In this document: positions 9,401 to 18,537 of the stretch, piece by piece | Layout of the letters: each line of letters starts with the position of its first letter | Position numbering within the stretch: position 1 is the stretch's first letter | The notes under the pieces: model-generated | Told to the model about the DNA's origin: nothing | What the model saw: the letters and a program-made list of their open reading frames with translations, nothing else | Databases searched by the model: none | Program-made: the position numbers and the translations under genes | DNA from: Elusimicrobiota bacterium | GTDB lineage: Bacteria; Elusimicrobiota; Elusimicrobia; 2-02-FULL-39-32 | Reading direction: 5' to 3' | Assembly (NCBI GenBank): GCA_016180425.1 | Contig: JACPBF010000001.1 | Coordinates: 140,744 to 204,743, forward strand | DNA length: 64,000 nucleotides

Positions 9401-12400
9401 AATTTGCAATTAAATCCCAAGCCTCTAACAATGGAGTACTGACATCTATTTTAGTTCAACCTTCTATAAATATCACAGCAGGCAATGCTACAAATGTTGG
9501 ATTTCCTCTTGGTTCATCCAACATAACCATAGTTTTAAGCAGCGGCCAATCTTCCCCGCCTCTATTCTTAGAGCCCATGGACGCCTCAGCTCAACCAACC
9601 ACAGCGCATAAAGATCTTAAAATCAGGATATTTACTCTTCATAAGGATACAAATAGTTATACCTATGCTTATGACAATACAGGACAGATTTCAAGAGACA
9701 ATTTTACAACAGTCCTAGCTTCTGCTACAATTTCAACTTCTGCCTTCAAAGCCACTCAAGCTCCAAACTATTTCTATAGTCTTACAAACACTAATTTTGC
9801 AACTTATTATGCCTTGACTATTCCAAATGGATCCAGAGGTGAAAATATATATTATAAAACTAATACCATAGGAGAGAATGCTCTTTGGTTAGAATGGAAC
9901 GATGATTTTGATAAAGGTGCAAGTACCAACACTACTTTTCAATCCATAAAAATTCGCGCTGACTCATTTGGATTTAATAATTTTCAAGTAGTTCCTGCCA
10001 CTATGACCCCTGATGGGGATGGAATTGATGACTTTGCCACAATTCAATTTACACCTTCAAATAACGAAACTTATTGGAGAGTTCGAATTGGAACAGACCC
10101 AATCCTCTCTCAACTTTCTCAAATTCCTATCACAATCTCCAGTATTACCCCTATGTTTGAGTTCTGGAATTTTGGACAGCCTCAAGGATTAAGCTGGTAT
10201 GGCAATGACTATCTAGGCAGCATTGTGCAAAGTTCAACCAGTTCAGGCACAAATAGCACTTATGTGGTCCGATTAGAAGATGCCTCTGGAGGAAACATTT
10301 CTACAACAACGATCGGAGTACAGTCTAATTATTTGGATGTATTTGTAACTACAGGAAACTCTGGCTGCACCAGTTGTGTTCCACTTGGTCTTAGCGGAGC
10401 TCTTGTAGAAGCTAATGGTCAGAGCGGAAAAGGTTTTGTCTATAGATCACAAAAAACTGGAAGCGACGGCAAAACAAGGATTTGGGGCTTAAAATCTGGC
10501 GCTGCTTATAGTCTTAAGGCAAATTATTTTGATCCAACTACTTACAAAATTTTTGACGGCAATCGTGCGAATCAAACAGCAGGAAATCCTCCAACTTCCG
10601 CAAGCACCATTACCTTTAGCCCGCCCATTCAAATTAGAGTACATGCAACTATTCCACAAACTGCTGTGGAAGCAAACTATGACAACTGGGGATTTATAAA
10701 TGTTGTGAATAATTCCAATGGATTCCCATCTGGTTTTGGATCCCTTCGATTTTCAGCAGGCTCTCAAGAATCTGACAGCGGTTACACTAACACTGGAGTC
10801 AGCACCTGGACAGCGATCACTGTTCCGCCTAGCGGAACCTATAAAGTACGGGCTGAACTTAGAGGCTTTAGCTCCACTGAAACCATTGTGACTGCAGGAG
10901 ATAGCGGCACTACAGACATTAATTTCACCTTTACTAAAAAACCAAGAGTTTTTGGTTATGTTGTTCTCCCATCCACCCAACAGTTTGGCACATGGGTCTC
11001 GGTTGAAGGAACTAAATCCGGGGATAAATTCCCAACCTCTTGGGGTGGCGCTTTTATTCAAGGTATAAACAGTTTTAGAGAAGCATCCACAACAGGAGCT
11101 TTTGTATTGGATTTAGATACTGGAACCTACACAATTAGAGCGCGCGCTTTTGGAATTGGAACAGTTTCTTCAGCCTCAGTCCCTGTGGGAGCGAATGGAG
11201 TAGGGTCCTTAATTTCCGGCGATCTTTTCCGAGGAGATGCAGTAATCCAAAATGGCTTGACCTTGGCATTCAGCACAACGATTGCGCAAGGGATCAGCGG
11301 CGCCATTAGCGTGGAAGGGGACACTTCAAGAATTCCCGGCATAGTCAATAGTTCTTTTACTCTTTACATTAATGCTTTTAGTCCAGTTAATTACTCCTAT
11401 AACTCAACTCAATTCCAGCTTCTTGGAAAAGAAGGAGATAGCTCTATAACAAGCGGTAACTACAGTATTAAAGGTGTTGAGGATGGAATCTACAATGTTC
11501 ATACTTATTTACAAGGATTTGAGTCAGACCCTCCAGGCCCAAAAACTGTCACTGTTACAAATGGGGTGGGCACTCGGGACCTAAAACTTAAACGTTATGG
11601 AGGGAAAATTGCCTCAGTTATAACTATTCCAAACCAAGACTATGAAAATGTTTCCTTAACAATAGAGGGGCCTGGTGTCTCCAGCACAAGCGCAAGTATA
11701 TCTCAATCCACAGTTACCAGTCCAAACATTGGAACTGGTTTTTATAGAGTGGAAGTTAACTACAAAACTACTAATCAATTTAAGAGTCAGATGGTGAATG
11801 TGATCAATGGACAAACCTCTACTGTTACTTTTAACCTTGTAGCCACAACTTTTACTGTTAAAGGCACAGTCAAGGTACAACCTTTTAAATTTGGACAAAC
11901 CTCTTCCAATTCTGGAGGAGTAGAAATTAATACAGTTAGCGATCTGGTTACCAAACTAGGATATGAAAATATCAATATTGGTACAGGTAGTGGTAGTTTT
12001 CCTATTGCCAGAATTGAAGCCTATCCTAAGGATGGAACCAACTTTGAAGAAGGATTAAGAAACTTTGCGGAAATAGATTCTGGTCTTGGCGGAGGAGGGA
12101 GCTTTGGTCTGGATAGAGGAAAAAAATCTGGTTTTGGCCAAGTGCTAAGCGCAGCTATCACTTCCAGTGGAACTTGGGCTATTAATCTGCCTGCAGGAGT
12201 TTATATTTTAAGACATCCTGTAAATTTAGACCCTACTGCGCAATATTACAATAACACTAGTTTTAATCAAGGTTATGAACCAAACACGAGCGATGTTGCC
12301 AATGAAGAAAAAGTGATTCTTATTACTGAAAATGGAACCGTACAAGTCATTAGCCCTGTTAACGGCAACTTAGAATTTACCTATTCCGCAGGATCCTCTA

Positions 12401-15400
12401 TCAGCGGAAAAATAGATGTGCCTCAAGGAGCCTCTGCCGATACAGTTTTTCTCTTTCTTAAAGTTTTAAATGACAGGAATGAGATTGTCAATTGGCAGCC
12501 AGTTTATCTAAATGGAACCACGGCTAATTATTCAGTGTCTAATCTCTCTAACGGCATCTATACGCTTATACTAGAGGAGATGATGAGCTACAACTTCCTT
12601 ACTGGAAAAATAGAAAGAAAATTCGTAAGCAAACCATTAAGGGTTACAGTTTCTGGATCCAATGTAACCAACCAAAATTTTCAGTTGTTTAAACCAGCTG
12701 CAATTGAAGGTAAACTAGCTGTAGTCCGCATTTCAACAGATGGAACTAAATCTACAGAACTAATTACATCTAACAATAACTCCCTCTTACCTAGCAATTT
12801 TAGAATTAGCGCTTTTGCTCCTGGAGCAGGATCAGGCAGTTCAGCGGATGGAGCAGGAGGCGCAGGTCAAGGAGGCTTTGGTGGCGGCAGCAGTTTTATT
12901 AATATTGATTCAACTAAAGGAACTTTCAAAATTTCTAACCTTATTCCAGATACGGAATATACTGTTTCATTTAAACAAGACCAGTTCTCCATGGCAACTT
13001 CAGCTGAAAGTTTGCTGGGACAGGGAAAACTAAATTTAGTGGCTGAAGAAAAATCTGGAATCTCAGTCCCGCCAGGACAAACATTTGATCTTGGAACAGT
13101 AGAACTTTTAGTAGGTATTTCCATGACAGGATCAGTGGTTGATTCCTCTACCCAACCCATTGCCAATGTTAGAATTGTGGCGCGTCCAGCAGGAGTTGGA
13201 ACCAAAGATTCCCGTGACGCTGAGGTTAGAGCATTCACTGATGAACGCGGATCTTATACCCTTTCCGGATTAAGCTATGATTTACGCTATTACAACGTTA
13301 CTTTTGCGGAACGAGACCGCTCTGACGCGTTCCTATTTAATCCAGGCAATTTTGAAACTCGCTACGCTGAATTAGTAAAAAAAAGCGTGGATGTGAGAAA
13401 ATCTTCTGTGCCATTAAACGTTACGCTTGAACTGGGTCCAGCATCTATTATAGGAAAGGTGGTTACCTCAGATGGGGGAGCTCTAAAAAATCCATTTGGA
13501 GAGGGAGGCAAAAGTGTTGGATTCCCAATCGCGGTAATTGTGGCTAATAAGCAGGGAAATATCCCAACTAAAAACCCCATAGGAGATATTGAAATTCCAA
13601 CCAATCTAGATGGCACCTTTACTCTGGATCGTTTAGCTGCTGGAACCTATGACATTTATGCTTTTAGTTCAGGCTATGGAGTAATGAAAATTTCTCAAGC
13701 TGTAACTAATTCACAGGTAAATGTGGGCAATATCACACTATCAGTGGGTCTTTCTCTTTCCGGAAAAATTTTAAAGCCCGATGGTTCTAAACCCAATACC
13801 AATGAAGTGGATGTTCTGGCAGCAGCCAATGATGATTTTTCAGAACTAACCATCGCATCTGTACAGACCAATGATCAAACCAGCACTGTGGATGGTTATA
13901 CCTTGGCTGGACTAAAATCAGGCACAACCTATAACCTAATTATCTTTACTCCTGAAGATGAAACTTTTATTCCTTCTGAACGATATCCATCCAACGGCAA
14001 TGGAGTATCTATAACCACGGATGTTGCAAATTTTAATTTAACCTATACCCAAACTAAACCAGAAGTTTTCTTAAAAGGAACAAAAACAGGAACTAAGGTA
14101 GGCGGAATTGATCAATATAAATTTGAATTTGAATGTACCCAAACGCTTAGAAACAGCACTTTACAGGAAAAATCTGACGACTATTGGAAAAGCGTTGTTT
14201 CTATTTTCTCTAGCGTAGGCGGAGATGGAACCATTTCTCAAGATCCAGAAGATTCTAATCCTATCAGCCCAAACAGAAAAAAACTAAATATTTTATATCT
14301 TCCCACAGCTGATACAAAACGGGTCACATTTAGATTCACATCCCCAACCTCTGGACTACAGCCCGGAACAACCTCAAACTTTACAGTAGATTCTTTCTTT
14401 GAATTTCCTTTGGGTCTGGAAGGTCAAGAATTCGCAAGATATAACCATATGCGCGGGGTAAGAGCGGAAATTAGAGGGGATCTCTCGCAAGTAGTTATTC
14501 CAGGAGGCGCTCTTAAAAAATCAGATGGCGCTAATTTAGAGGTATCTTCCAATGTAAGTGTAGGCATGCAAAAAGCGAATGATGTCGCTACAGCCACAAC
14601 CTCTGTAAAAAGTGGAGCGCCATCCTTAAGAGGGTCTCCATCCCTTGCAAATGGAACTCCTTCAGAAGAAAGCAACCTGCCATCTCATCTCTTCAAAGCT
14701 ATACAAGCGATGAAGCAGATACAATCTGAGATTGCGTCTAAAAAATCACAAAGCTCAAACTCAAATAATTTAAAAGGCGCCCCAATGGGAGCTGCCTCAA
14801 ACGCATCCGAAGTGGCAAATAATGTGATGGGATCTTTTTATGATTTCTTCCTGCCTTCTGGCATACGCAGGAATTTAGCCAAAAACGCAACTTTAAAACT
14901 TTCTTATAGCTCAGGTGTTACAAGCGCAGATTCAATTAATGTCTATTTTTACAATGACACAAGCTCCACAGTTACAACCACAAGCGGAGAATCAGTGCCT
15001 CCTGGATCTTATGGGTTAGAAAGTTCTAACAAGTCTGTAGATCTAACTAACAAAACAATTACTGTAGATGTGAACCACTTTACAGTCTATGTGGTGGTGA
15101 ATGCGACTTCAACAGTGCTAGGCGCTTCCTCTGTGGTTGCGTTATCTTCAACTACAAGCGCAACTCCAGACACAACAGCGTTCAATGGATCAGAAATTGA
15201 AATCTTTAATTTCCCTAATCCTTTCAACGCAACTGTGAGAGGCTTTAACTTTACAGGCACAAAAACTAATGGCCAACAAACATTAAGAGCAACTGGCGCC
15301 ACAGCTTTGCGTTATGCTCTGCCTAAAAATTTAGGAGACACTCCAGTTGAAGTCACTCTTTATATTTATGATGTTTCTGGAGATTTAGTAAAAACACTAA

Positions 15401-15555
15401 ACTTCGGAAAACAAGCTACAGGCAAATATCATTATGATGATTGGGACGGCAAAAATGAAGATGGCCAGACTGTAGCCAGCGGCGTTTATATAGGAAGATT
15501 AAAAATTGAAGGTTCTACCAGAACCAAATTCTTAAAAATGGCAGTCATAAAATGA
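6442..15555 (+). CDS. Giant secreted multidomain protein with PPC-like, Fn3 and FlgD-Ig-like C-terminal domains
   Basis: A 3037-residue exported protein. It begins with a basic stretch and a hydrophobic signal segment (about residues 15-40, ending ALSA-PQ). Three related PPC-like modules follow at about 40-192, 320-452 and 585-720; each starts ND(N/Y), contains a W(Y/F)(K/R) strand, SSFDT(V/I)L and a TYYFQ segment. Fn3-like domains lie between and after them (about 457-590 and 726-852; DLTA...VxLTWT...YxIRYS). The long middle is a series of beta-rich carboxypeptidase-regulatory-like repeats with a Gly/Ser-rich stretch near 2128-2152. The end (about 2920-3037) has FPNPF, then VTLYIYDVSGDLVKTL, a W-D-G-(K)-N-(E)-D-G motif and SGVYIGRLKI, the FlgD-Ig/type IX-like sorting end. 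No enzyme motif was recognised. It is likely a surface or adhesion protein. Its stop overlaps the PorV-like start (ATGA). Confidence 0.85.
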   Translation: MSKFLLKKKSIAFYKIKLISLFFIAFIFFIFQPKSALSAPQNDNFVNASTMTHTSTTTAGGLKYNFTHSTATLDASTETTTSEPIPSCDYGISGNFKSIWYKYLSTAAMSATADTFGSSFDTVLQSYKAGSPDNDITKLTQDTCNDDFVATNLQSQIQFNLSKGVTYYFQITSKGNSGSGGTTVFSSTFSLRNVDETVPTVSIREPYEGTFPTLSSLLVISGTSTDNAGVNSVELTISSGGTNGQGTGSSYWSGATWGSTVSVNSFLKNYGSSSTLWDYTTLPQWVNGTTYYIRATAIDSSNNSSTVNLSSFSFFAPTVTNDDYSNSNVTVIDSLNFTSQSTTTAANFAIQKTPSCEYGAGNRDVWFRHVSTTTKGVEVNTNNSDFNTILTVWKSTGGTDPVPGANATEVGCNHPYHTNATVKFSMENGATYYVQVMSDYGSGGILRFQFKELAGDNSAPDPVTNLTAAADIEYGAVKLTWTSPGDDARDGTATSYDIRFSTSELINNDLNYSTAVKITNSPTLVGTPPNDALTVPQVAYTVQTQLIKNLTQNTTVWFAMKTVDDVFNLSALSNGATIFVPGSAINSSNDNSVNATTITAIPFSNEIITTNINSFAEKAPTCNTTKFTTIQTSYDVWYRFLSTATRNVTVNTFNSSFDTILQVWRGSEPIVVGQPIDCNDDASSSILQSKVFVPLSAGTTYFFQILGANNAKGTLRFQLSDPDSAKPSQINDLTATPGGASDPIGSVNLTWTEPADDGSDALSGSITKYHIRYSSTTGITTSNWSNALSSSGIVLDIEANPVKQVPPSPTTVGANRSYQIKNLTAGVTYWFSVRAQDDAGNLGDPSKSPFTSAKPFTAQAGDGQGTVQIFDVSNLTQLTSVPISSLTTINLHFTVGASSMTDGAKISFRIPDFWSKPTLTNQGDNGFVNASTITPTAQLKNLSLSIDPNDNRVIIASVTTNGKFNSGDVLNFKYKGLTAPSTKSGVQFAIKSQASNNGVLTSILVQPSINITAGNATNVGFPLGSSNITIVLSSGQSSPPLFLEPMDASAQPTTAHKDLKIRIFTLHKDTNSYTYAYDNTGQISRDNFTTVLASATISTSAFKATQAPNYFYSLTNTNFATYYALTIPNGSRGENIYYKTNTIGENALWLEWNDDFDKGASTNTTFQSIKIRADSFGFNNFQVVPATMTPDGDGIDDFATIQFTPSNNETYWRVRIGTDPILSQLSQIPITISSITPMFEFWNFGQPQGLSWYGNDYLGSIVQSSTSSGTNSTYVVRLEDASGGNISTTTIGVQSNYLDVFVTTGNSGCTSCVPLGLSGALVEANGQSGKGFVYRSQKTGSDGKTRIWGLKSGAAYSLKANYFDPTTYKIFDGNRANQTAGNPPTSASTITFSPPIQIRVHATIPQTAVEANYDNWGFINVVNNSNGFPSGFGSLRFSAGSQESDSGYTNTGVSTWTAITVPPSGTYKVRAELRGFSSTETIVTAGDSGTTDINFTFTKKPRVFGYVVLPSTQQFGTWVSVEGTKSGDKFPTSWGGAFIQGINSFREASTTGAFVLDLDTGTYTIRARAFGIGTVSSASVPVGANGVGSLISGDLFRGDAVIQNGLTLAFSTTIAQGISGAISVEGDTSRIPGIVNSSFTLYINAFSPVNYSYNSTQFQLLGKEGDSSITSGNYSIKGVEDGIYNVHTYLQGFESDPPGPKTVTVTNGVGTRDLKLKRYGGKIASVITIPNQDYENVSLTIEGPGVSSTSASISQSTVTSPNIGTGFYRVEVNYKTTNQFKSQMVNVINGQTSTVTFNLVATTFTVKGTVKVQPFKFGQTSSNSGGVEINTVSDLVTKLGYENINIGTGSGSFPIARIEAYPKDGTNFEEGLRNFAEIDSGLGGGGSFGLDRGKKSGFGQVLSAAITSSGTWAINLPAGVYILRHPVNLDPTAQYYNNTSFNQGYEPNTSDVANEEKVILITENGTVQVISPVNGNLEFTYSAGSSISGKIDVPQGASADTVFLFLKVLNDRNEIVNWQPVYLNGTTANYSVSNLSNGIYTLILEEMMSYNFLTGKIERKFVSKPLRVTVSGSNVTNQNFQLFKPAAIEGKLAVVRISTDGTKSTELITSNNNSLLPSNFRISAFAPGAGSGSSADGAGGAGQGGFGGGSSFINIDSTKGTFKISNLIPDTEYTVSFKQDQFSMATSAESLLGQGKLNLVAEEKSGISVPPGQTFDLGTVELLVGISMTGSVVDSSTQPIANVRIVARPAGVGTKDSRDAEVRAFTDERGSYTLSGLSYDLRYYNVTFAERDRSDAFLFNPGNFETRYAELVKKSVDVRKSSVPLNVTLELGPASIIGKVVTSDGGALKNPFGEGGKSVGFPIAVIVANKQGNIPTKNPIGDIEIPTNLDGTFTLDRLAAGTYDIYAFSSGYGVMKISQAVTNSQVNVGNITLSVGLSLSGKILKPDGSKPNTNEVDVLAAANDDFSELTIASVQTNDQTSTVDGYTLAGLKSGTTYNLIIFTPEDETFIPSERYPSNGNGVSITTDVANFNLTYTQTKPEVFLKGTKTGTKVGGIDQYKFEFECTQTLRNSTLQEKSDDYWKSVVSIFSSVGGDGTISQDPEDSNPISPNRKKLNILYLPTADTKRVTFRFTSPTSGLQPGTTSNFTVDSFFEFPLGLEGQEFARYNHMRGVRAEIRGDLSQVVIPGGALKKSDGANLEVSSNVSVGMQKANDVATATTSVKSGAPSLRGSPSLANGTPSEESNLPSHLFKAIQAMKQIQSEIASKKSQSSNSNNLKGAPMGAASNASEVANNVMGSFYDFFLPSGIRRNLAKNATLKLSYSSGVTSADSINVYFYNDTSSTVTTTSGESVPPGSYGLESSNKSVDLTNKTITVDVNHFTVYVVVNATSTVLGASSVVALSSTTSATPDTTAFNGSEIEIFNFPNPFNATVRGFNFTGTKTNGQQTLRATGATALRYALPKNLGDTPVEVTLYIYDVSGDLVKTLNFGKQATGKYHYDDWDGKNEDGQTVASGVYIGRLKIEGSTRTKFLKMAVIK

Positions 15556-16526
15556 AAATAATAACTATACTTATACTTTTATTCTTCTCATCAAATACAT
15601 TTGCCGCTTTTAGCGCTAAATCTGCTGGCACGAGCGGCGCAGCATTTTTAAAAATAGGCGCTGGAGCCAGACCCCAAGCTTTGGGGGAAGCTTACACTGC
15701 TGTTGCGGATGATGCAAATGCAATTCATACCAATACCGCGGGGCTCGCCTTTCTCAAAAAAAATGAATTTGTGGCTATGAGAGCCCAGCTTTTCCAGGAT
15801 TTACAATATCACTTTTTTGCTTTTGCCCATCCTACAAAATCTTATGGAACCTTTGCTTTTGCTTTAAATAACCTTCTTATCTCTGACATAGAACGAAGAA
15901 CTGCTGATACCGATAATCCAGATTCTACCTTTTCCTCTAATGATTCTGCCTATACCCTTGCCTATGCCCAAAAATGGGATGATTCTCTTTCTTTTGGCGC
16001 TGGGTTTAAATATATTCGGCAAGTTCTTGCAGATGATGCTGCAAATTCCTATGGGATAGACTTAGGTTCACTCTATAAATTTAGCGAGATGCCTCTAGCA
16101 ATAGGATTTTCAGTACAGAATTTAGGATCAAAAGTAAAATTTAAAGATGAGTCAGATTCTCTACCCCTCACAATAAAATTAGGCACCAGCTATCGCCTAG
16201 GAAAAAATTGGAAGATCAGCGGTCAAAATGGAGAAGGAATAGAAAAGAAAGGACTTTTGCTTTCCATGGATGGAAATTTTCCAAGGGACAATGATCCTTC
16301 CTTAAGAGTTGGCTCAGAATTTACCAAAACCTGGTTAAAAGAGGATCTCTCCACCTCTATTCGAGCAGGTTATCAGACTGGAAGAAACCGCCAAATTGAA
16401 GGCACTGGGATTGGGGTAAGCGCAGGCACGGGAATAACATATAAATTCTTTTCCTTTGATTTTGCCTGGATGCCATTTGGCAATTTAGGCAACACTTTTA
16501 GATATTCAGTTAGACTGGAGTTTTAA
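15552..16526 (+). CDS. PorV/PorQ-like outer-membrane beta-barrel protein
   Basis: A 324-residue protein with a cleavable signal peptide (hydrophobic residues 3-18, ending TFAA-F). The mature N-terminus AGTSGAAFLKIGAGARPQAL followed by GEAYTAVADDANAIHTNTAGLAFL is the hallmark of the PorV/UPF0164 family of FadL-like barrels, and the protein ends with an aromatic residue (RLEF) as beta-barrel proteins do. In Bacteroidota, PorV is a shuttle for type IX secretion cargo. Here it overlaps the giant-protein gene by 4 bases and so is translated with it, which fits a dedicated partnership. Whether it truly serves a type IX-like system is inference; other T9SS core genes are not in the window. Confidence 0.82.
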   Translation: MKIITILILLFFSSNTFAAFSAKSAGTSGAAFLKIGAGARPQALGEAYTAVADDANAIHTNTAGLAFLKKNEFVAMRAQLFQDLQYHFFAFAHPTKSYGTFAFALNNLLISDIERRTADTDNPDSTFSSNDSAYTLAYAQKWDDSLSFGAGFKYIRQVLADDAANSYGIDLGSLYKFSEMPLAIGFSVQNLGSKVKFKDESDSLPLTIKLGTSYRLGKNWKISGQNGEGIEKKGLLLSMDGNFPRDNDPSLRVGSEFTKTWLKEDLSTSIRAGYQTGRNRQIEGTGIGVSAGTGITYKFFSFDFAWMPFGNLGNTFRYSVRLEF

Positions 16527-16690
16527 AACTATGTCCACACTTGAGTTTACCAATAAATTATTTCTTTTGGGGCTCACTGGGCTTGGCACTCGCATTCTGC
16601 CAAGCCCAGTGCATAGCGAGCCCGCAGGGGCGAGCGACCCCAAAAGAAATAATTTATTGGTAAACTCAATATATAAACATAGTTTTAAAA
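16521..16690 (+). repeat. Large palindromic element with nested hairpins at the FecR gene start
   Basis: Three nested inverted repeats: outer 13-base arms 16521-16533/16678-16690, middle 30-base arms 16543-16572/16638-16667, and an inner hairpin of 14-base arms 16575-16588/16598-16611. All are perfect. A smaller GCCC/GGGC stem lies near 16619-16631. Folded, it gives a stem with two hairpins at its tip. The interior (about 16573-16637) is strikingly GC-rich compared with the AT-rich flanks. The left end covers the stop of the PorV-like gene; the right end lies just before the FecR signal peptide. This looks like an inserted palindromic element. Confidence 0.9.
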
Positions 16691-18519
16691 AATTTATTAT
16701 TAGCTCTATAGTTTGCCTTTATTTTGGGCATGTTTCAGATGCGCTTGCGCGCCAAGCGATATTGATTAATTCATCAGGCAGTGTAGAAATTCAAGAACCA
16801 ACATCCGGCCTTTGGAAAAAAGCAAATAAAAAACAGGTTTTAAAGCAGGGAGAAAAAATTCGCACTGGAAAAAGTTCAAAAGCAATCCTAATCTTTGACG
16901 ATGGTTCAAAAACCATGCTTTCTGCAGATACGGTTCTCTTATTAAGCCAGTTAATAGCGCCTATCCAACTTTCACAAGAATCTGGCGCGACTCGCAACAA
17001 AGTAAAAAAAACAGGCAAGGGATTTATGCTGCAAACTCAAACTGCGGTCTGTTCAGTTAGAGGCACAGATTTTTCAGTAGGGGTTGGAGAGAATGGAACC
17101 ACTCAATTAGATGTATTTGAAGGGGTGGTCAATGGTTTAAAACTAGCTACTGGTGAAGATAAAGATGTGAGAGAAGGCGAATCTCTGATCTTTACAGAAA
17201 ATCCAACGCCGCTTGGCTCTCCTCAACCCATAGAGCCCTCTGGAGATGAATCCAGCATTAAACAGCTGGCTAGAAAAGAAGTTGGGTTAGACATGACTCG
17301 CGAAGAATTTCAAGCTGCTGTGGCAGAAGAGATGAAACTGGCAGAGTACCAAGAAGGAAAATCCATGATAGATGTCAATGGCATTAGGGTTCGGATCGAA
17401 GAATATATTTTAAGAAAACCTAAAGATGTAACTCTAGCTGACCGAGAAAAAGCATTTAAATTTGTGGTCTTAAACTTAAGAGAAACCAGAATTGATTTTT
17501 TTACCTACAAAGGTATTTTTAATAAAAAATTGCCAGAAGATCTCTCAGTAGCTTTAAGAAATGTAACTGGAAAACATATTGGCAGTGAACCAGAATACTA
17601 CTTAAGATCTTATGAAATGACCCAATCTAATTTTACAGATGCAATTAAAGACATGGCTGATGGAGGGCATTTGGTAGAGGTGCGATATAATGCGGATGGA
17701 AGTTTTACGCTTATTCCACATACTGTAAATTCAGATGGCACAGCAGGAAACATAGCAGCAGGAGACAGCAATACTACCATAACTCCAAATTCTAACGGTC
17801 TAGTCAGTGGTAAAGTCTATGATCCAATTGCAGATATTTACAAACAGGAGGGAGCTTCTTTGGATGGAGTATATGATTCTGCTAACGATACATTTAAACT
17901 GCTTAAAAAAGGGGAAACCCTTTGGAGAACTGTATTTAACCGTTATGCGCATCTACTTGGCCCATCTAAGGACCTTGCATCTTTAACCCTTGACAATATC
18001 CCTTCTAGCACTCTCACACAGCCATGGTTCCAAACCTATACTCCTAAAACAGGTGTTACCAATATTGCTTCTTTAGATCAAACCGCGACTTTAACCTCAG
18101 ATGGCACAGTCTCTTCCAGAGGAAAAACTCTTACCCTTTATACAGACCAAAATATTGGAGATGGAAGTTTCAAATATTTAAATGGCCATTACGCGTTTGA
18201 CTCCTACTTTCCAGACGCGTCTAATCCAGATTCACCTACTTTTAGCGATAAAATTCATCAGCGTTTAATCACTTATTACCCTAATTCATCCAACACAAAA
18301 GATATTCCCTATGAACAATATGATACCTATATTATTTCTGATGAAGGTAAAATCGCTAAAATTTCCGCATTTGCAAATGTTACCTCAGGCAAAGCATTTA
18401 AAGAAGAGCTGATTAAATGGAACTACCAACAAATCACAAAATCTTCTGCCTATGGAGACCGCACCATAGACATTGTGGTTGAACCTAAAATCCTGATCCG
18501 TTCAGGCCTTATAAAATAA
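16531..18519 (+). CDS. Secreted FecR-domain protein
   Basis: The open frame from ATG 16531 gives 662 residues, but the first ~49 are encoded by the palindromic element (16521-16690). A normal signal peptide (HSFKKFIISSIVCLYFGHVSDALA, in two parts HSFKKFIISSIV and CLYFGHVSDALA) follows, so the ancestral start was probably near 16657 (in-frame TTG) or was displaced by the insertion. Residues about 74-200 form a FecR domain: ILINSSGSVEIQ, GEKIRTGKSSKAILIFDDGS, TAVCSVRGTDFSVGV, LDVFEGVV. The rest, about 200-662, matches nothing I recognise. Standalone secreted FecR proteins are common in surface operons. It is the third gene of the giant-protein operon and converges with trxB. Confidence 0.8.
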   Translation: MSTLEFTNKLFLLGLTGLGTRILPSPVHSEPAGASDPKRNNLLVNSIYKHSFKKFIISSIVCLYFGHVSDALARQAILINSSGSVEIQEPTSGLWKKANKKQVLKQGEKIRTGKSSKAILIFDDGSKTMLSADTVLLLSQLIAPIQLSQESGATRNKVKKTGKGFMLQTQTAVCSVRGTDFSVGVGENGTTQLDVFEGVVNGLKLATGEDKDVREGESLIFTENPTPLGSPQPIEPSGDESSIKQLARKEVGLDMTREEFQAAVAEEMKLAEYQEGKSMIDVNGIRVRIEEYILRKPKDVTLADREKAFKFVVLNLRETRIDFFTYKGIFNKKLPEDLSVALRNVTGKHIGSEPEYYLRSYEMTQSNFTDAIKDMADGGHLVEVRYNADGSFTLIPHTVNSDGTAGNIAAGDSNTTITPNSNGLVSGKVYDPIADIYKQEGASLDGVYDSANDTFKLLKKGETLWRTVFNRYAHLLGPSKDLASLTLDNIPSSTLTQPWFQTYTPKTGVTNIASLDQTATLTSDGTVSSRGKTLTLYTDQNIGDGSFKYLNGHYAFDSYFPDASNPDSPTFSDKIHQRLITYYPNSSNTKDIPYEQYDTYIISDEGKIAKISAFANVTSGKAFKEELIKWNYQQITKSSAYGDRTIDIVVEPKILIRSGLIK

Positions 18520-18537
18520 GATTTGGGTTTAAAAAAA

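Noticed and set aside
12867-13238. Minus-strand reading frame of 123 codons within the giant gene
   Set aside because: It mirrors a Gly/Ser-rich coding stretch, has no recognisable motif and no promoter.
16531-16680. First ~49 residues of the FecR open frame as a real protein domain
   Set aside because: They are encoded by a perfect nested palindrome and precede a normal signal peptide, so they are more likely element-derived than functional.
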